This document shows positions 27,401 through 32,696 of a DNA stretch of 38,304 nt, in pieces; within the stretch, counting starts at the first letter, position 1; the number at the start of each line of letters is the position of its first letter. Origin of the DNA: a virus. The translations under genes were made by a program, and so were the position numbers. The DNA is taken from positions 1 through 38,304 of the IMG/VR virus record IMGVR_UViG_3300032284_000577, one strand, 5' to 3'. The notes under the pieces are model-generated. The model was not told the DNA's origin and ran no database searches. It saw only the letters and a list, made by a program, of their open reading frames with translations.

Positions 27401-29434
27401 GTCATATTAACAGGATCAAATGTTATTCCTGCGGTAGCCTACGCAGTATTAGTCAATCCACAGGTTAGAAGTATCAGCACCAAATTAAAATTTGATAGAA
27501 TTACCTATACCAGCCGTATACAAACTTGGCAACCAAACACGCAATATAATCAAGGTGATATCGTTACCTACGCTCAATTGCAAGGCAATAATTATATTAG
27601 AAATTCTTATGTTGTTAATACTGATATGGTAACAGGCAGCACGTTCTTAGCATCAGATTATACTATGTACGCTGCTGATCTATTCACCAATGCCAACGAC
27701 CGCATACTTGGATACTACCAACCAAGTTTAACCATGCCTTCAGTAGAAGTTACTAGTATTCCATTAGTAGTTGCTAACACTGCCAGCAATACCAATACAA
27801 TATATGTGTTTAACGGGTCAGGATTGTTTGCTGATATGAATGTAACTGGACCTAGCGTAACTCCAGCATACATAACCAAAGTGATATCAACGGTGGCATT
27901 TGGCAACAGTTCAGTGACACAGGTCACGCTCAGTGCTAATGTTACATTATCCTCTAATACCGGTATCACTGCTACCTACAATGGATTAGGTCAATTGATT
28001 CCTGGTATAGAATACCCAGGTGTACAAATATCAGGGCTGACCTTTGATCAACAACCAGGTTATTCAACATTAAGATTTGATAACGGTGTGTTTGATAATC
28101 TACAATATGATGCTGATGGTACTCCTGTGATTGGCGATGATGTAATTGATAATATCATCCAAAGTAGTTACACTGATTCAGCGTTAGGTACACGTGCCGA
28201 AGATATCAATGTTGTTGGTGGTTCTTATGTTGACACATATTCAAGCCATGCACCAGAGGAACTAATTCCAGGCATCGTATTTGACACGTTAGATATCAAA
28301 GTATATACACAGATCAATAATGGCACACAGGTACTGGGTTATAGGATTTTCAACAACATGTTGAGAAATACCACATACTTGCGCATATCTGATTCGTATA
28401 CTACCGTATTGTCCAATGTATTATTATCAACTGACACACAGATATTTGTCAGTAATTCAAGTGCATTACCGGTACCTGATGTAACATCAGCTTATCCAGG
28501 TGTGGTGTTTATTGGTGCTGAACGCATTACTTATTGGACCAATGACACTGTTAATAATGTGCTTGGACAAATACGTAGGGGTACAGAAGGTACCAGCGTA
28601 GGTAATTCATATCCTGTGGCAACATTGGTCACTGATGCTAGCCATCTAAATATCATCCCAGGAACGGTAACAGGTAATGTAACACCAACACATGATACAG
28701 CATATCAAACGTCAGATACAGTTTCATATTTGATAGGATTATCAGGCAATGTCACTGCCAAGATTGGTGATGTGATATCACAAGGTTCTACTGGGGCTAG
28801 TGCTACTGTTTTAGGTGCGGTTGCCACAAACACCAACACACTATTAGTACAATATAATTCTACCACAGTGTTTAGATCAGCTGAAGTATTGGTTACTTTG
28901 ACTGCTAATATCTCTGCAAATGTTGGAGATACTGTGGCACAATCATTGAGTGGTGCTAATCTAACAGTCAAAACTGCAGCAGTCAACACTAACCAATTGA
29001 CATTAATATATAATAATGCTTTTAGTCTAGTAATAGGGTTTGGAAACGTTACTGTAAACGGTCAAGATGCTAATACTCGTCCGGTGATATCTACCATAAC
29101 CACTATTGAAACACCAATAGCAATAAATGGAGTATTATCAGCGAACGTATACCCATTGAATGTAGCGATCCAAGGACTAGTAAACGGAGCAGGGCAGGTA
29201 ACTATAGCAGCCAATACATTCTTATCAACCAGCAAGGTTTGGTACAATGTTGGCGCTGGAGTGGCCACAGATGGAACAGGATTTGAAGGAGCGATTACAG
29301 AACCAGTAGCGTTCTTAAAAGCAAAACTAGCAACAATTAACTCAGAATATACCGGACCGAGCCAGATAGGTACTGAAGATGGGTTAAATACATTATTAAC
29401 TGAAGACGGCAATGACGAAATTTACGGGGGATAG
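15419..29434 (+). CDS. giant baseplate/tail structural protein in the gp7 position (4671 aa)
   Basis: One uninterrupted frame of 14,016 bases, over a third of the window. The N-terminus (MAVRRTLNLLPIIFQTDTNS; SYKFSPTY-like and YYWLPDGPDAVEVN blocks, residues 1-145) matches giant proteins I know from marine T4-like phages, as do later blocks: SVIRGHDGSITPAFGDYRDD and PWEMLGFATEPTWWTSYYGP (about 1380-1530), RYGISLRPRQSMFVDRLTAV (about 3552-3571) and HAPEELIPGIVFDTLDIKVY (about 4278-4297). Inside it are a cupredoxin-like segment (180-246), seven FG-GAP units (about 2465-3253), several copies of a roughly 60-residue beta module, and a Gly-Tyr/Pro beta repeat (about 3935-4010). It stands where T4 has gp7, between gp6 and fibre genes, so a wedge/peripheral baseplate role that may also absorb gp8/gp10 functions is likely but unproven. 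It starts at ATG 15419 with TTAGGA upstream; no frameshift or internal stop. Confidence 0.75.
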   Translation: MAVRRTLNLLPIIFQTDTNSKFLSATLDQLVAEPNLTTLYGYIGRKFSPTYKSGDSYVAEHSADRQNYQLEPSVVIKNNQGDITFFASYIDFLNKLKYYGGYVNDQSRLFEGDYYSFDPLISYDKFVNFSQYYWLPDGPDAVEVNTTGVELNLVYAVTRDTATNSYIFKNNGIRDNSIILARGGSYQFIVNQPGVPFWIQSELGLGGNVTATPTLSSRGVLGVTNNGIDVGTITFNVPSVTAQDQFLSNVVYNVDYATPLAYSDLQNQTVSQFLSNFPQYGGITGQLDGKYSIFVNQDTVLANLGDSAWTVPAVQADNLANVVLSSSISVTVGNTVSQTTSAVSFTLTGNITASAGSYITQTSSGANIVITADVVDSNRVQGIYNSQNLINQYGSTVTINGTPTLIKPLVVGDPVVTTATLSVYRTVSSSNNVIGTYADDNKFNIYSANLIIGGVQTINAVPTSIVQGTALPGYDAGVLVPNEQRYQVWQIKYIDIGIGEPIIRLVNAKNIAVNEKVYIRFGVANANKQYYKNSDGFFYPVPLLSAQLDTLWIQDGVTPEIYQKINVVEYQGWNIDIENDVVGQQNYTSPNGIEFTTGLKVQFGEDVIPPNYRNRQYYVEGVGSQASGIRLVPVEILVTPEAYHDYNTLNYPGQIFPEYITINRSSLDQNAWSRNNRWFHRDVITAAAGYNGTPIVLDQALRGQRPIIQFDADIKLINNGRIAKLPIDILDDTITDAFSQLEGQTLSRAFGIDLVDGLRVLFVNDLDPLVRNKIYVITQVQYLNDNTTFPPTPVGPYYIKLVKADDGDAVADDVVTVTQGSHKGSQWWYDGVQWNSSQQKTAVQQEPLFEVFDSSGKSLLEYNKSTFKGTKIFGYLKNTAGVNDKVLGFPLSYRNFGTQGDIEFSNAFNVETFTYVVGLQQVVTQNVSIGFLKVTKDRDNVKYKNTWQSVVESSKQYQLIGYVYNGVSNVFPIDVTPNTATSIPYLKVFKNYTYLSNSEWVLINNQIRLTDAQEFIGDGVTTTFILNNINTQLGVVVLINGTARKAAGLYSVNGAVLTFKTAPIRGDIIDTRVILNPALGDQIDILVYSDQISKLGYYQIPTNLDLNAQNIDIDKLTLGQIRNHLSALGQNSTTVTGNIIGDSNLRDVDIKGQGGTILQHSAPIPYAELFLLDDQANFVDSIRLAQREYRKFKNKFLDSVINLAGINPSKPAEGVDLILKTINIAKNKAFSWYYSDMIPYGTLKNTIKYDIFDPLVTDYELSSVFNDQQLSNLAVLIYLTPGSDRTDAMGNVIWAAGSQRQLTKYVDYTFRTDRPAVTISSMINVGDVLTIYEYSNTDGCYIPETPTKLGLWPTYLPQMFEDDTYEAARKSGTPLSVIRGHDGSITPAFGDYRDDFLLELELRIFNNIKLPDTGTYQNIYDVIPGKFRTSDYSLTEATQLVSRDFLSWVGNNKLDYSTNTIFDPNEPFSWNYNTFVDRLTGERLPGSWRACYQYFYDTFTPHLTPWEMLGFATEPTWWTSYYGPAPYTGTNKLLWDDLEAGIIRQGPRSNGQDAVGNWIPGGDTHFARPGLKYVIPIDENGNLLSPAAVLTASYHAERAAGAWAIGQYGPVEFAWRRSSDFPFAVQQAIALAKPAKFFGQLIDTYNVSNETNPLYDNAANNANQIGSTQYLNIMNNHHIRQLDINFNGDTANGSVYRGAGYINWIAEYLVNQGINPSIKLNTLIQNYTVNLAYKAAGFTDKGYLNILAEQNSPGSTNDTIVVPNENYKIYLNKSAPLQTMIYSAVIVEKTTNGYTVRGYDLNNPYFTIIPSEINSNAQKITVLNRTATIFRDYQKIKITVPYGYEFVTPQQVVDFLISYERFLIGQGWTFNDMDDGLGQTRNWTLSAKEYLYWLQQGWKAGSILVLSPVSNSASAISFNSITDGLTDSQYGSKVLDQNFNMVKNNEYVIMRGPNNFTVSLNTSTSIGYIELDLVQYEHVLLFDNVTVFNDIIYQPDSGNRQYRLKLIGQKTAAWNGSLSAPGFIYNSGVVQTWEQGVDYLQGDLVQFKSQYYTALNRVPAALTFDFTQWKQINKSQIQTGLLPNFSTLGAEGKSYYDSYPNIDNKNQINYSHGLIGFRPRQYLSDLGLTETTQIEFYKGFIKQKGSANAVNQMLKAVFNNLTSDINFYEEYAVRIGEYGALDSNPYVEIALNEKAYAVNPQIAQFVGQVDNNQGDGITVFNKSQLYKSTDRFNGNVALNRTPSSNYDADIPTAGYVNINDVDATIFDITEYADLDSMISEIGSGYHIWVAKDFTQNWNVYRVTETDNQVTTVANALNGYIKITSHLPHEFAVGNVFVVKNFDSRFNGFYQVATVVDLFSVLAIYNGPANNLAGFVSQAGLGILFRLDSMRFQYMEDSRIYGLNNPPNGWKVGDKIWIDSDAATTSVQGQPYSPQPSGTWKVYVKTHPWTSLQSLNKLTSEYSPTDGFGTSVRMTSDGLVSVVGAPYSANTGIVNVFLRSHEGTFSEAKSIVPDGANTSTFGTTVDIVVDANQTSILATGAPRSAYGNGLVYISTKSVTSTTFNTQQIIVGNTADGFGSSLAFNQDGEWLYVGAPNNNRVYVYGLNRFVPVQNQTISVNNKNVINLIGTLTANPGDRITIPASGANVSVIYAPGSSNVTVDTLNDIVTSNGAPGSFAVVTLDHLVTANLNCNTGSYLFQTSSNANIFVYQTVINSNTVYGRYIDANVFNTSGNVTINGIQTGFIVTSVNAANIYLNGNDTGLHANLLYSYSLTNSVSLSFTPAVTNDPNSLLIKNAYQTFIPTIDYTLSGSVVNFKANLVQSDLYITQQPYYTRLANVSGNANSQFGYAVSSSFDGAQLAVGAPNDSVVGAANILLPGAGSVWVYDRVIEAFNSTGSTDFVTKNNIAAVYKVTIDGVEVNNYRVIGTNTIRFITPPALGHIIFVEVNQFNLLEKLIGIDSLTGGLTAIQANAAFGTSLTICSNNCAIYVGAPNYNAGTEYNSGAVWKFHNRGRLYGTNTGYAVNPKFIPGDSIRLNNFEVIVANVTTGNTQVASLDDLVSNINSAGILGVTAVNQAGRLRLNSDVTVAKDQLRIVSGIKSAGSSGVYTAADLRIFAFMQIIVNPYHAAGEYFGSKVKLASNAYMLVIGSGQGTTKAFTTFDKDLTTFDVKTTRLFDKIPSSGSVYIYELYDDPRNAVEHPGRYAFCQQIDPGTLMPGAKFGYSLDIELPYIIVSAPGDSSNAANSGAVYVFQNPTLKRGWELIRYQQPTVDIDSVSRIYLYSNQTNTILDSLQYIDPAKGRILGQAEQEISYKTAYDPAQYNRGTNAAADINTNVYWGTDQVGKVWWNLTKVRYIDYEQDTLTYRSKNWGQLFPGATIEVLEWVESSVLPNQYVRAGGDGVPKYADNSAYVEIIHVDPTTNIIGSKYYFWVANKTTVDPNNVTRTIPISAIADYIANPKGQGIAYAAIIQTNAVALYNIGRYLSANNTILHLDYDLLLNTNIIHSEYELLQKGNPNAALPTKIVNKLIDSLSGIDTFNSTVPDPTLSLADRYGISLRPRQSMFVDRLTAVKEMITYVNSVFAVNPVAKEFNLTQMLAEEPPPVVSTGVYDYALGRLVPIGQSVAVDSDLAYLDANILPTGYKVLVLDDTTQDDLWVIYQLSAVKTWEIYRVQSYKTKLYWEYADWYYTGYDATTKPTFAVETTVDALKLGAVAGSIIKINNATGDGTWQLVVVNSDKTFTPVGIQNGTIQLNSSLSNYIDNQLGFDNQEFDTNRYDQNPNLELRSIIAALRDDIFVNTLQGKFNDLFFVMINYLFTEQKYVDWIFKSSFISVLHKLRTLSQFPSYVQDNQTYYQSYIDEVKPYRTKVREYLIDYTGSDSFDGTVTDFDLPAFYDTTLGTGIFRSPSGEDGYADSDLALWQMFPYNQWYNNRNLEIGYIVVDNTGYGYTIPPVVTILTSQGKPTTATAIAVLDPTTGSVVSIKVTNPGKGFALTPQVILTGSNVIPAVAYAVLVNPQVRSISTKLKFDRITYTSRIQTWQPNTQYNQGDIVTYAQLQGNNYIRNSYVVNTDMVTGSTFLASDYTMYAADLFTNANDRILGYYQPSLTMPSVEVTSIPLVVANTASNTNTIYVFNGSGLFADMNVTGPSVTPAYITKVISTVAFGNSSVTQVTLSANVTLSSNTGITATYNGLGQLIPGIEYPGVQISGLTFDQQPGYSTLRFDNGVFDNLQYDADGTPVIGDDVIDNIIQSSYTDSALGTRAEDINVVGGSYVDTYSSHAPEELIPGIVFDTLDIKVYTQINNGTQVLGYRIFNNMLRNTTYLRISDSYTTVLSNVLLSTDTQIFVSNSSALPVPDVTSAYPGVVFIGAERITYWTNDTVNNVLGQIRRGTEGTSVGNSYPVATLVTDASHLNIIPGTVTGNVTPTHDTAYQTSDTVSYLIGLSGNVTAKIGDVISQGSTGASATVLGAVATNTNTLLVQYNSTTVFRSAEVLVTLTANISANVGDTVAQSLSGANLTVKTAAVNTNQLTLIYNNAFSLVIGFGNVTVNGQDANTRPVISTITTIETPIAINGVLSANVYPLNVAIQGLVNGAGQVTIAANTFLSTSKVWYNVGAGVATDGTGFEGAITEPVAFLKAKLATINSEYTGPSQIGTEDGLNTLLTEDGNDEIYGG
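15956..16156 (+). other. cupredoxin-like segment within the giant protein
   Basis: Residues about 180-246 read LARGGSYQFIVNQPGVPFWI, then after a short loop GVLGVTNNGIDVGTITFNVP. This RGGSY-x-F...PFWI...GVTNNG...GTITF-x-VP pattern is one I associate with cupredoxin-like domains in marine phage and bacterial proteins. The usual copper-binding Cys/His/Met segment that should follow is not seen, so it would be a structural version only. Resemblance is by motif, not by alignment. Confidence 0.4.
16451..16629 (+). repeat. Beta module copy A in the giant protein
   Basis: Residues about 345-404: LTGNITASAGSYITQTSSGA, then NIVITADVVDSNRVQGIYNS and STVTINGTPT. The same order of blocks (N-I-T-A-x-x-G-x-x-I-x-Q-x-S-S-G-A-N ... 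V-x-S-N-x-V-x-x-I-Y-N ... G-x-V-T-I-N-G) recurs at 23287-23680 and 28736-29095, far along the same gene. Confidence 0.65.
22811..25177 (+). repeat. Seven FG-GAP (integrin-like) repeats forming a predicted beta-propeller
   Basis: Seven units share F-G-x-S/T ... D-G-x-x-L-x-V-G-A-P ... G-x-V-x-V-Y/F. The F of each FG lies at residues 2467, 2520, 2576, 2845, 2973, 3131 and 3219 (DNA near 22817, 22976, 23144, 23951, 24335, 24809, 25073). Examples are DGFGTSVRMTSDGLVSVVGA, SQFGYAVSSSFDGAQLAVGA and AKFGYSLDIELPYIIVSAPG. Unit ends such as NRVYVYG, GSVWVYD and GAVYVFQ are typical. Seven matches the blade number of integrin-alpha-type propellers; the repeats look most like the FG-GAP_2 variety. About 200 residues are inserted between units 3 and 4. 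Confidence 0.75.
23287..23680 (+). repeat. Beta module copies B1 and B2 inserted in the propeller region
   Basis: B1 (from residue about 2624): LIGTLTANPGDRITIPASGA then NVSVIY, a shortened copy. B2 (about residues 2684-2754): TANLNCNTGSYLFQTSSNAN, then IFVYQTVINSNTVYGRYIDA and SGNVTINGIQTG. Both lie between FG-GAP units 3 and 4 and match copy A (16451-16629). Confidence 0.6.
28736..29095 (+). repeat. Beta module copies C1 and C2 near the giant protein's C-terminus
   Basis: C1 (from residue about 4440): LSGNVTAKIGDVISQGSTGA then SATVLGAVATNTNTLLVQYN. C2 (from about 4492): LTANISANVGDTVAQSLSGA, NLTVKTAAVNTNQLTLIYNN and GNVTVNGQDANTRPV. C1 lacks the final VTxNG block, so the pair looks like a partial tandem duplication. 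Confidence 0.65.
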
Positions 29435-29436
29435 CA

Positions 29437-31983
29437 ATGACAATTAAGATTAGCGAGTTGGGGAATTTATCTGCGATATCAGATAATACACTTTTTCCAG
29501 CTGTAGACACCAGCGGACCATTTTACACCACGGTGAAGGCCACCGGGCTGGAGTTTAAAAACTATGTACTGAACGCATCATATGGCAATGTACTCCCCAA
29601 TACAGCAGCCAACGTCAATGCTACTCTTGGTACAGCCGTCAGCCGATGGTATGGTGTTTATGCATCAAATGTAGCATCTACTTATATCACTGCTAATATC
29701 GGCACATTTAACTATATATCAGGTAATTTAACCACAGCAGCTCAGACCAATATCACATCATTGGGAACCATAGCATCATTAACAGCTGGTACAGTGTATG
29801 CCAGTGGCATAATACAATCAGCTACTGGATTTTCTGGTGATGGTAGTAGACTAACCAATATCAATGGCGCTAACGTTACTATCCAATCAGGGCAATTCCT
29901 AATTGTAGGTAATCTAACATATCTTAACGTAGCTGGTAATACATCACATTACGGCAATGTTAATATACTTACATCTAATGCTAGTATAAGCACTACTACT
30001 GGAGCTCTTACTGTAGCAGGTGGTGCGGGCGTCAGTGGCAACTTATACGTGGGTGCTGGTATATTCGGACCAACTATCACTTTATTAAATTCTAATGTAA
30101 CACAGGCCAATCTAGGTATGGTTGGATTTGTTACATCTACTGGTACTGCTGGTAATACCTACGCTGATTCTAAATCATTGGCAAGTAACTCTTATGCACT
30201 ATCTCAGTCTATTGCCGGTAATGCTTATGCGCTATCACAGTCAAATGCAGCCAATGCCTATGCATTATCACAGGCCATAGCACAATCAAATGCGGCCAAT
30301 GCATATATGATAGTACAAACAACAGCTGGTAATGCTTATGCACTATCACAATCAAATGCAGCCAATGCTTATGCATTATCACAGGCCATAGCACAATCAA
30401 ATGCAGCCAATGCTTATGCTGCATCATATACTTATGGTGTAACACAAGTTGGTACATTGGCTAACTTAAACGTCCGTAATAGTGCTAATTTAGCATCAGT
30501 TACCGGCAGTACTGTGGGTATTGGTACCAATGCTGGTCTTGCTAAATTAACAGTCAGCCAAGGTGCATCACTTCAGACTACTAGTTTAGGAACTCCAGCT
30601 GCACATTTATCAAGTGATACCACTACTCAATTGTTTATTGATGGATTTGGCTCAGGAGCCGGAGCATCAATCATTGGTAGAGCAGCCGCAGGAACTTCAA
30701 CCTCGCCAACTGCTGTGGCACTTAATCAAACATTACTTACAATATCAGGTAGAGGATATGGAGCCACAGCATTTTCAAGTGGTCGAGTCGCTATCCAACT
30801 AGTTGCAGCAGAAGCATGGTCAGACACTGCCCAAGGTACCTATATGGTACTATCTACTTCAGCTAAAACCACAGCTACTACGTTAGAACGAGTGAGAATC
30901 GACGACAATGGTAATGTGTTCGTTGGTGTCGCAAACCCAACAAACTATGGTAATCTACAGATTGGTCATACTACAACATCAACCAGCACCACAACTGGTG
31001 CACTGCAAGTAGCAGGTGGTGTGGGTATTGCTGGTGCATTGTATACTCTCAGTGATAATACATCAACAGTCAACGCAGGGGCAGTAAATGCCGTCACAGT
31101 TGGTAATACAGGATCAACTGGCCAATTTAATACCATCAACGCAGGTGCTGTCAATGCCGTCACAGTTGGTAATGTTGGAGCAACGGTCAATGGTAGCCTA
31201 CTTCAAGTGGGCAATATCCTAGTCAATGTTTCAGGTAATATACAGATAGCCAACTCCTACGCCAGTACCTCAACTACATCTGGCGCACTGACTGTTGCAG
31301 GAGGTGTAGGTATTGGTGGTGCGATAAATGCCGGCGGTAATTTAATCGCAGGTGCAGGTAATTTAATACTAAGCACAGCAGGTTATTTGTATAATGCTCC
31401 TAATTATCAACAAGGTATCGTACAAGCACAACAATACTTTGCATTAAATTCAAACTTATATGTTTCTAGTACAGGCGTTGGTGATTCAAAACTATTTGGC
31501 GTCAACGTTTTTGTGGCCGGCAGTACAACATACGAATTTGAAACAGGGTTCACCTTGCAAAGACCATCACAAGCAACTACTAGCCACATAATACAATTCA
31601 ATCTTGGACAAGGTGGATTTGCACCAACATATTCAAATATTGCGGGTATTGCTACTGTGACTAACGTACAGTATCAGTTCGTATCAACTGACGTTGCTAC
31701 CACATATTCAAGCCATACTGCTGCTCAAAACTACGGATTCCAAACAAATATTGGTAACGTGGCGATCACTGCTGCTGTCACTGCTGCTACATACTCTAAC
31801 GTATTTGTACAGGCGTTTGGACTCATCACAGTCAGCACAGCTGGTTGGTTAAGCCCACGTGTGTCATTCAGTGCTGCCGCAGGTGGTAATTACTATACAC
31901 TAGCTGGATCCTTCTTTAAACTAACTCCACTAGGACCAAGCAGTGCTAACGTCAGTATAGGTTCATGGACTCAGGCTAGTTAA
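29437..31983 (+). CDS. fibre-like virion protein with repeats and a shared C-terminal tip domain
   Basis: The protein has 848 aa. The N-terminus MTIKISELGNLSAISDNTLF (1-20) is a typical opening of marine phage fibre or appendage proteins. The body is repeat-rich and low in charge: ATGFSGDGSRLTNI (about 129-142), three STTTGAL.VAGGxG modules (near residues 185, 517 and 612), an Ala/Asn/Ser-rich tandem repeat (260-327) and an NAGAVNAVTVGN pair. The last about 190 residues, including STTYEFETGFTLQ (about 696-708), GGNYYTLAGSFFKLTPLG and VSIGSWTQAS, match the end of the 628-aa fibre at 34410-36296. A baseplate-attached adhesin is likely. ATG 29437 follows the giant gene's stop by 2 bases with a GGGGG ribosome site. 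No signal peptide or enzyme motif. Confidence 0.65.
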   Translation: MTIKISELGNLSAISDNTLFPAVDTSGPFYTTVKATGLEFKNYVLNASYGNVLPNTAANVNATLGTAVSRWYGVYASNVASTYITANIGTFNYISGNLTTAAQTNITSLGTIASLTAGTVYASGIIQSATGFSGDGSRLTNINGANVTIQSGQFLIVGNLTYLNVAGNTSHYGNVNILTSNASISTTTGALTVAGGAGVSGNLYVGAGIFGPTITLLNSNVTQANLGMVGFVTSTGTAGNTYADSKSLASNSYALSQSIAGNAYALSQSNAANAYALSQAIAQSNAANAYMIVQTTAGNAYALSQSNAANAYALSQAIAQSNAANAYAASYTYGVTQVGTLANLNVRNSANLASVTGSTVGIGTNAGLAKLTVSQGASLQTTSLGTPAAHLSSDTTTQLFIDGFGSGAGASIIGRAAAGTSTSPTAVALNQTLLTISGRGYGATAFSSGRVAIQLVAAEAWSDTAQGTYMVLSTSAKTTATTLERVRIDDNGNVFVGVANPTNYGNLQIGHTTTSTSTTTGALQVAGGVGIAGALYTLSDNTSTVNAGAVNAVTVGNTGSTGQFNTINAGAVNAVTVGNVGATVNGSLLQVGNILVNVSGNIQIANSYASTSTTSGALTVAGGVGIGGAINAGGNLIAGAGNLILSTAGYLYNAPNYQQGIVQAQQYFALNSNLYVSSTGVGDSKLFGVNVFVAGSTTYEFETGFTLQRPSQATTSHIIQFNLGQGGFAPTYSNIAGIATVTNVQYQFVSTDVATTYSSHTAAQNYGFQTNIGNVAITAAVTAATYSNVFVQAFGLITVSTAGWLSPRVSFSAAAGGNYYTLAGSFFKLTPLGPSSANVSIGSWTQAS
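30214..30417 (+). repeat. Tandem direct repeat with 111-base period
   Basis: Two 93-base copies (30214-30306 and 30325-30417) encode the same 31 residues, AGNAYALSQSNAANAYALSQ followed by AIAQSNAANAY. Each copy itself holds smaller NAANAYALSQ-type units, and a degenerate half copy lies just upstream (SNSYALSQSI). DNA identity between copies is high, with a few silent changes, so duplication looks recent. Confidence 0.85.
31072..31173 (+). repeat. Direct repeat of 36 bases, period 66
   Basis: 31072-31107 and 31138-31173 both encode NAGAVNAVTVGN with near-identical bases; the second half of the unit is the same in both. It lies between the second and third VAGG modules of the 848-aa fibre-like protein. 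Confidence 0.8.
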
Positions 31984-31996
31984 GGAATAGAATTCA

Positions 31997-32683
31997 ATGG
32001 TTAATAATGCGATAAATAAGAATATGGACAATAAAATACAGCCAAATACACCAAATCAATATCAAAAGCAACCTGATGAGCGTGGCGGAATCCACGTGCA
32101 AGGGCATATTAAGATATTTGATCCTGTTAGTAAAGAAGTTTTCATCGACAAGCGTAATGCTATACACTATGAAAACATGAGTAATGCTATCGCATTGAGC
32201 ATAGGTAATAAAAGCACTAATTTTATCACAGAAATGCACTTTGGTAATGGCGGTACTACAGTTGACCCAACTGGTGTTATCACATACTTGCCACCAAATA
32301 CCAGTGTACAGAACGCTGACTTGTACAATCCAACATACTATAAAATCGTAGACAATACCAATGCGGCCAATGGTAATCCATTGAACAACAAGATCACTGT
32401 TAATCATACTCCGGGTCAGATCTACACTGATATTTTAGTTTCATGTTTACTAGACTACGGTGAGCCTAGTGGACAGGCTGTATTTGATAACAGCCAAGAT
32501 TTAAATGGTAATTTTGTGTTTGATGAATTAGGCCTAAAAGGATTTACATCAGCAGGTCCTGGTATGGGCTCATTATTAACACACGTGATTTTCAGTCCAG
32601 TGCAGAAGTCACTGAACAGACTTATACAAATCGATTATACTGTGAGAATTCAAACTTTAACTAACTTGAGCACCTCAGCATAA
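31997..32683 (+). CDS. virion-associated protein of unknown function
   Basis: The protein has 228 aa. The first about 30 residues are polar and probably disordered (Asn/Gln/Lys-rich). The folded part opens with GGIHVQGHIKIFDPVSKEVF (30-49) then IDKRNAIHYENMSNAIALSI (50-69), and ends LNRLIQIDYTVRIQTLTNLS. I have a sense of having seen the HIKIFDP...RNAIHYENMS block in other large myophage tail regions, but I cannot assign a T4 equivalent. The place between a fibre-like gene and three fibre genes suggests a baseplate or fibre-attachment part. ATG 31997 has AAGGAA upstream; Met10 (32024) is a possible alternative start that would fall just after a GATAAATA box. Confidence 0.5.
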   Translation: MVNNAINKNMDNKIQPNTPNQYQKQPDERGGIHVQGHIKIFDPVSKEVFIDKRNAIHYENMSNAIALSIGNKSTNFITEMHFGNGGTTVDPTGVITYLPPNTSVQNADLYNPTYYKIVDNTNAANGNPLNNKITVNHTPGQIYTDILVSCLLDYGEPSGQAVFDNSQDLNGNFVFDELGLKGFTSAGPGMGSLLTHVIFSPVQKSLNRLIQIDYTVRIQTLTNLSTSA

Positions 32684-32696
32684 CTAGGATACTAAC

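Noticed and set aside
15419-29434. Possibility that the giant ORF results from a lost stop or an assembly join
   Set aside because: Family-typical blocks occur in order from its first to its last residues and composition looks even; I see no duplicated junction. Read mapping would settle it.
30214-30417. CRISPR-like array
   Set aside because: The repeats are in frame, encode a low-complexity fibre sequence, and have no unique spacers of constant length.
31994-32407. 137-codon open frame on the minus strand opposite the 228-aa gene
   Set aside because: It has no ribosome site or family resemblance, and it is antisense to a frame with better composition and conserved-looking blocks.
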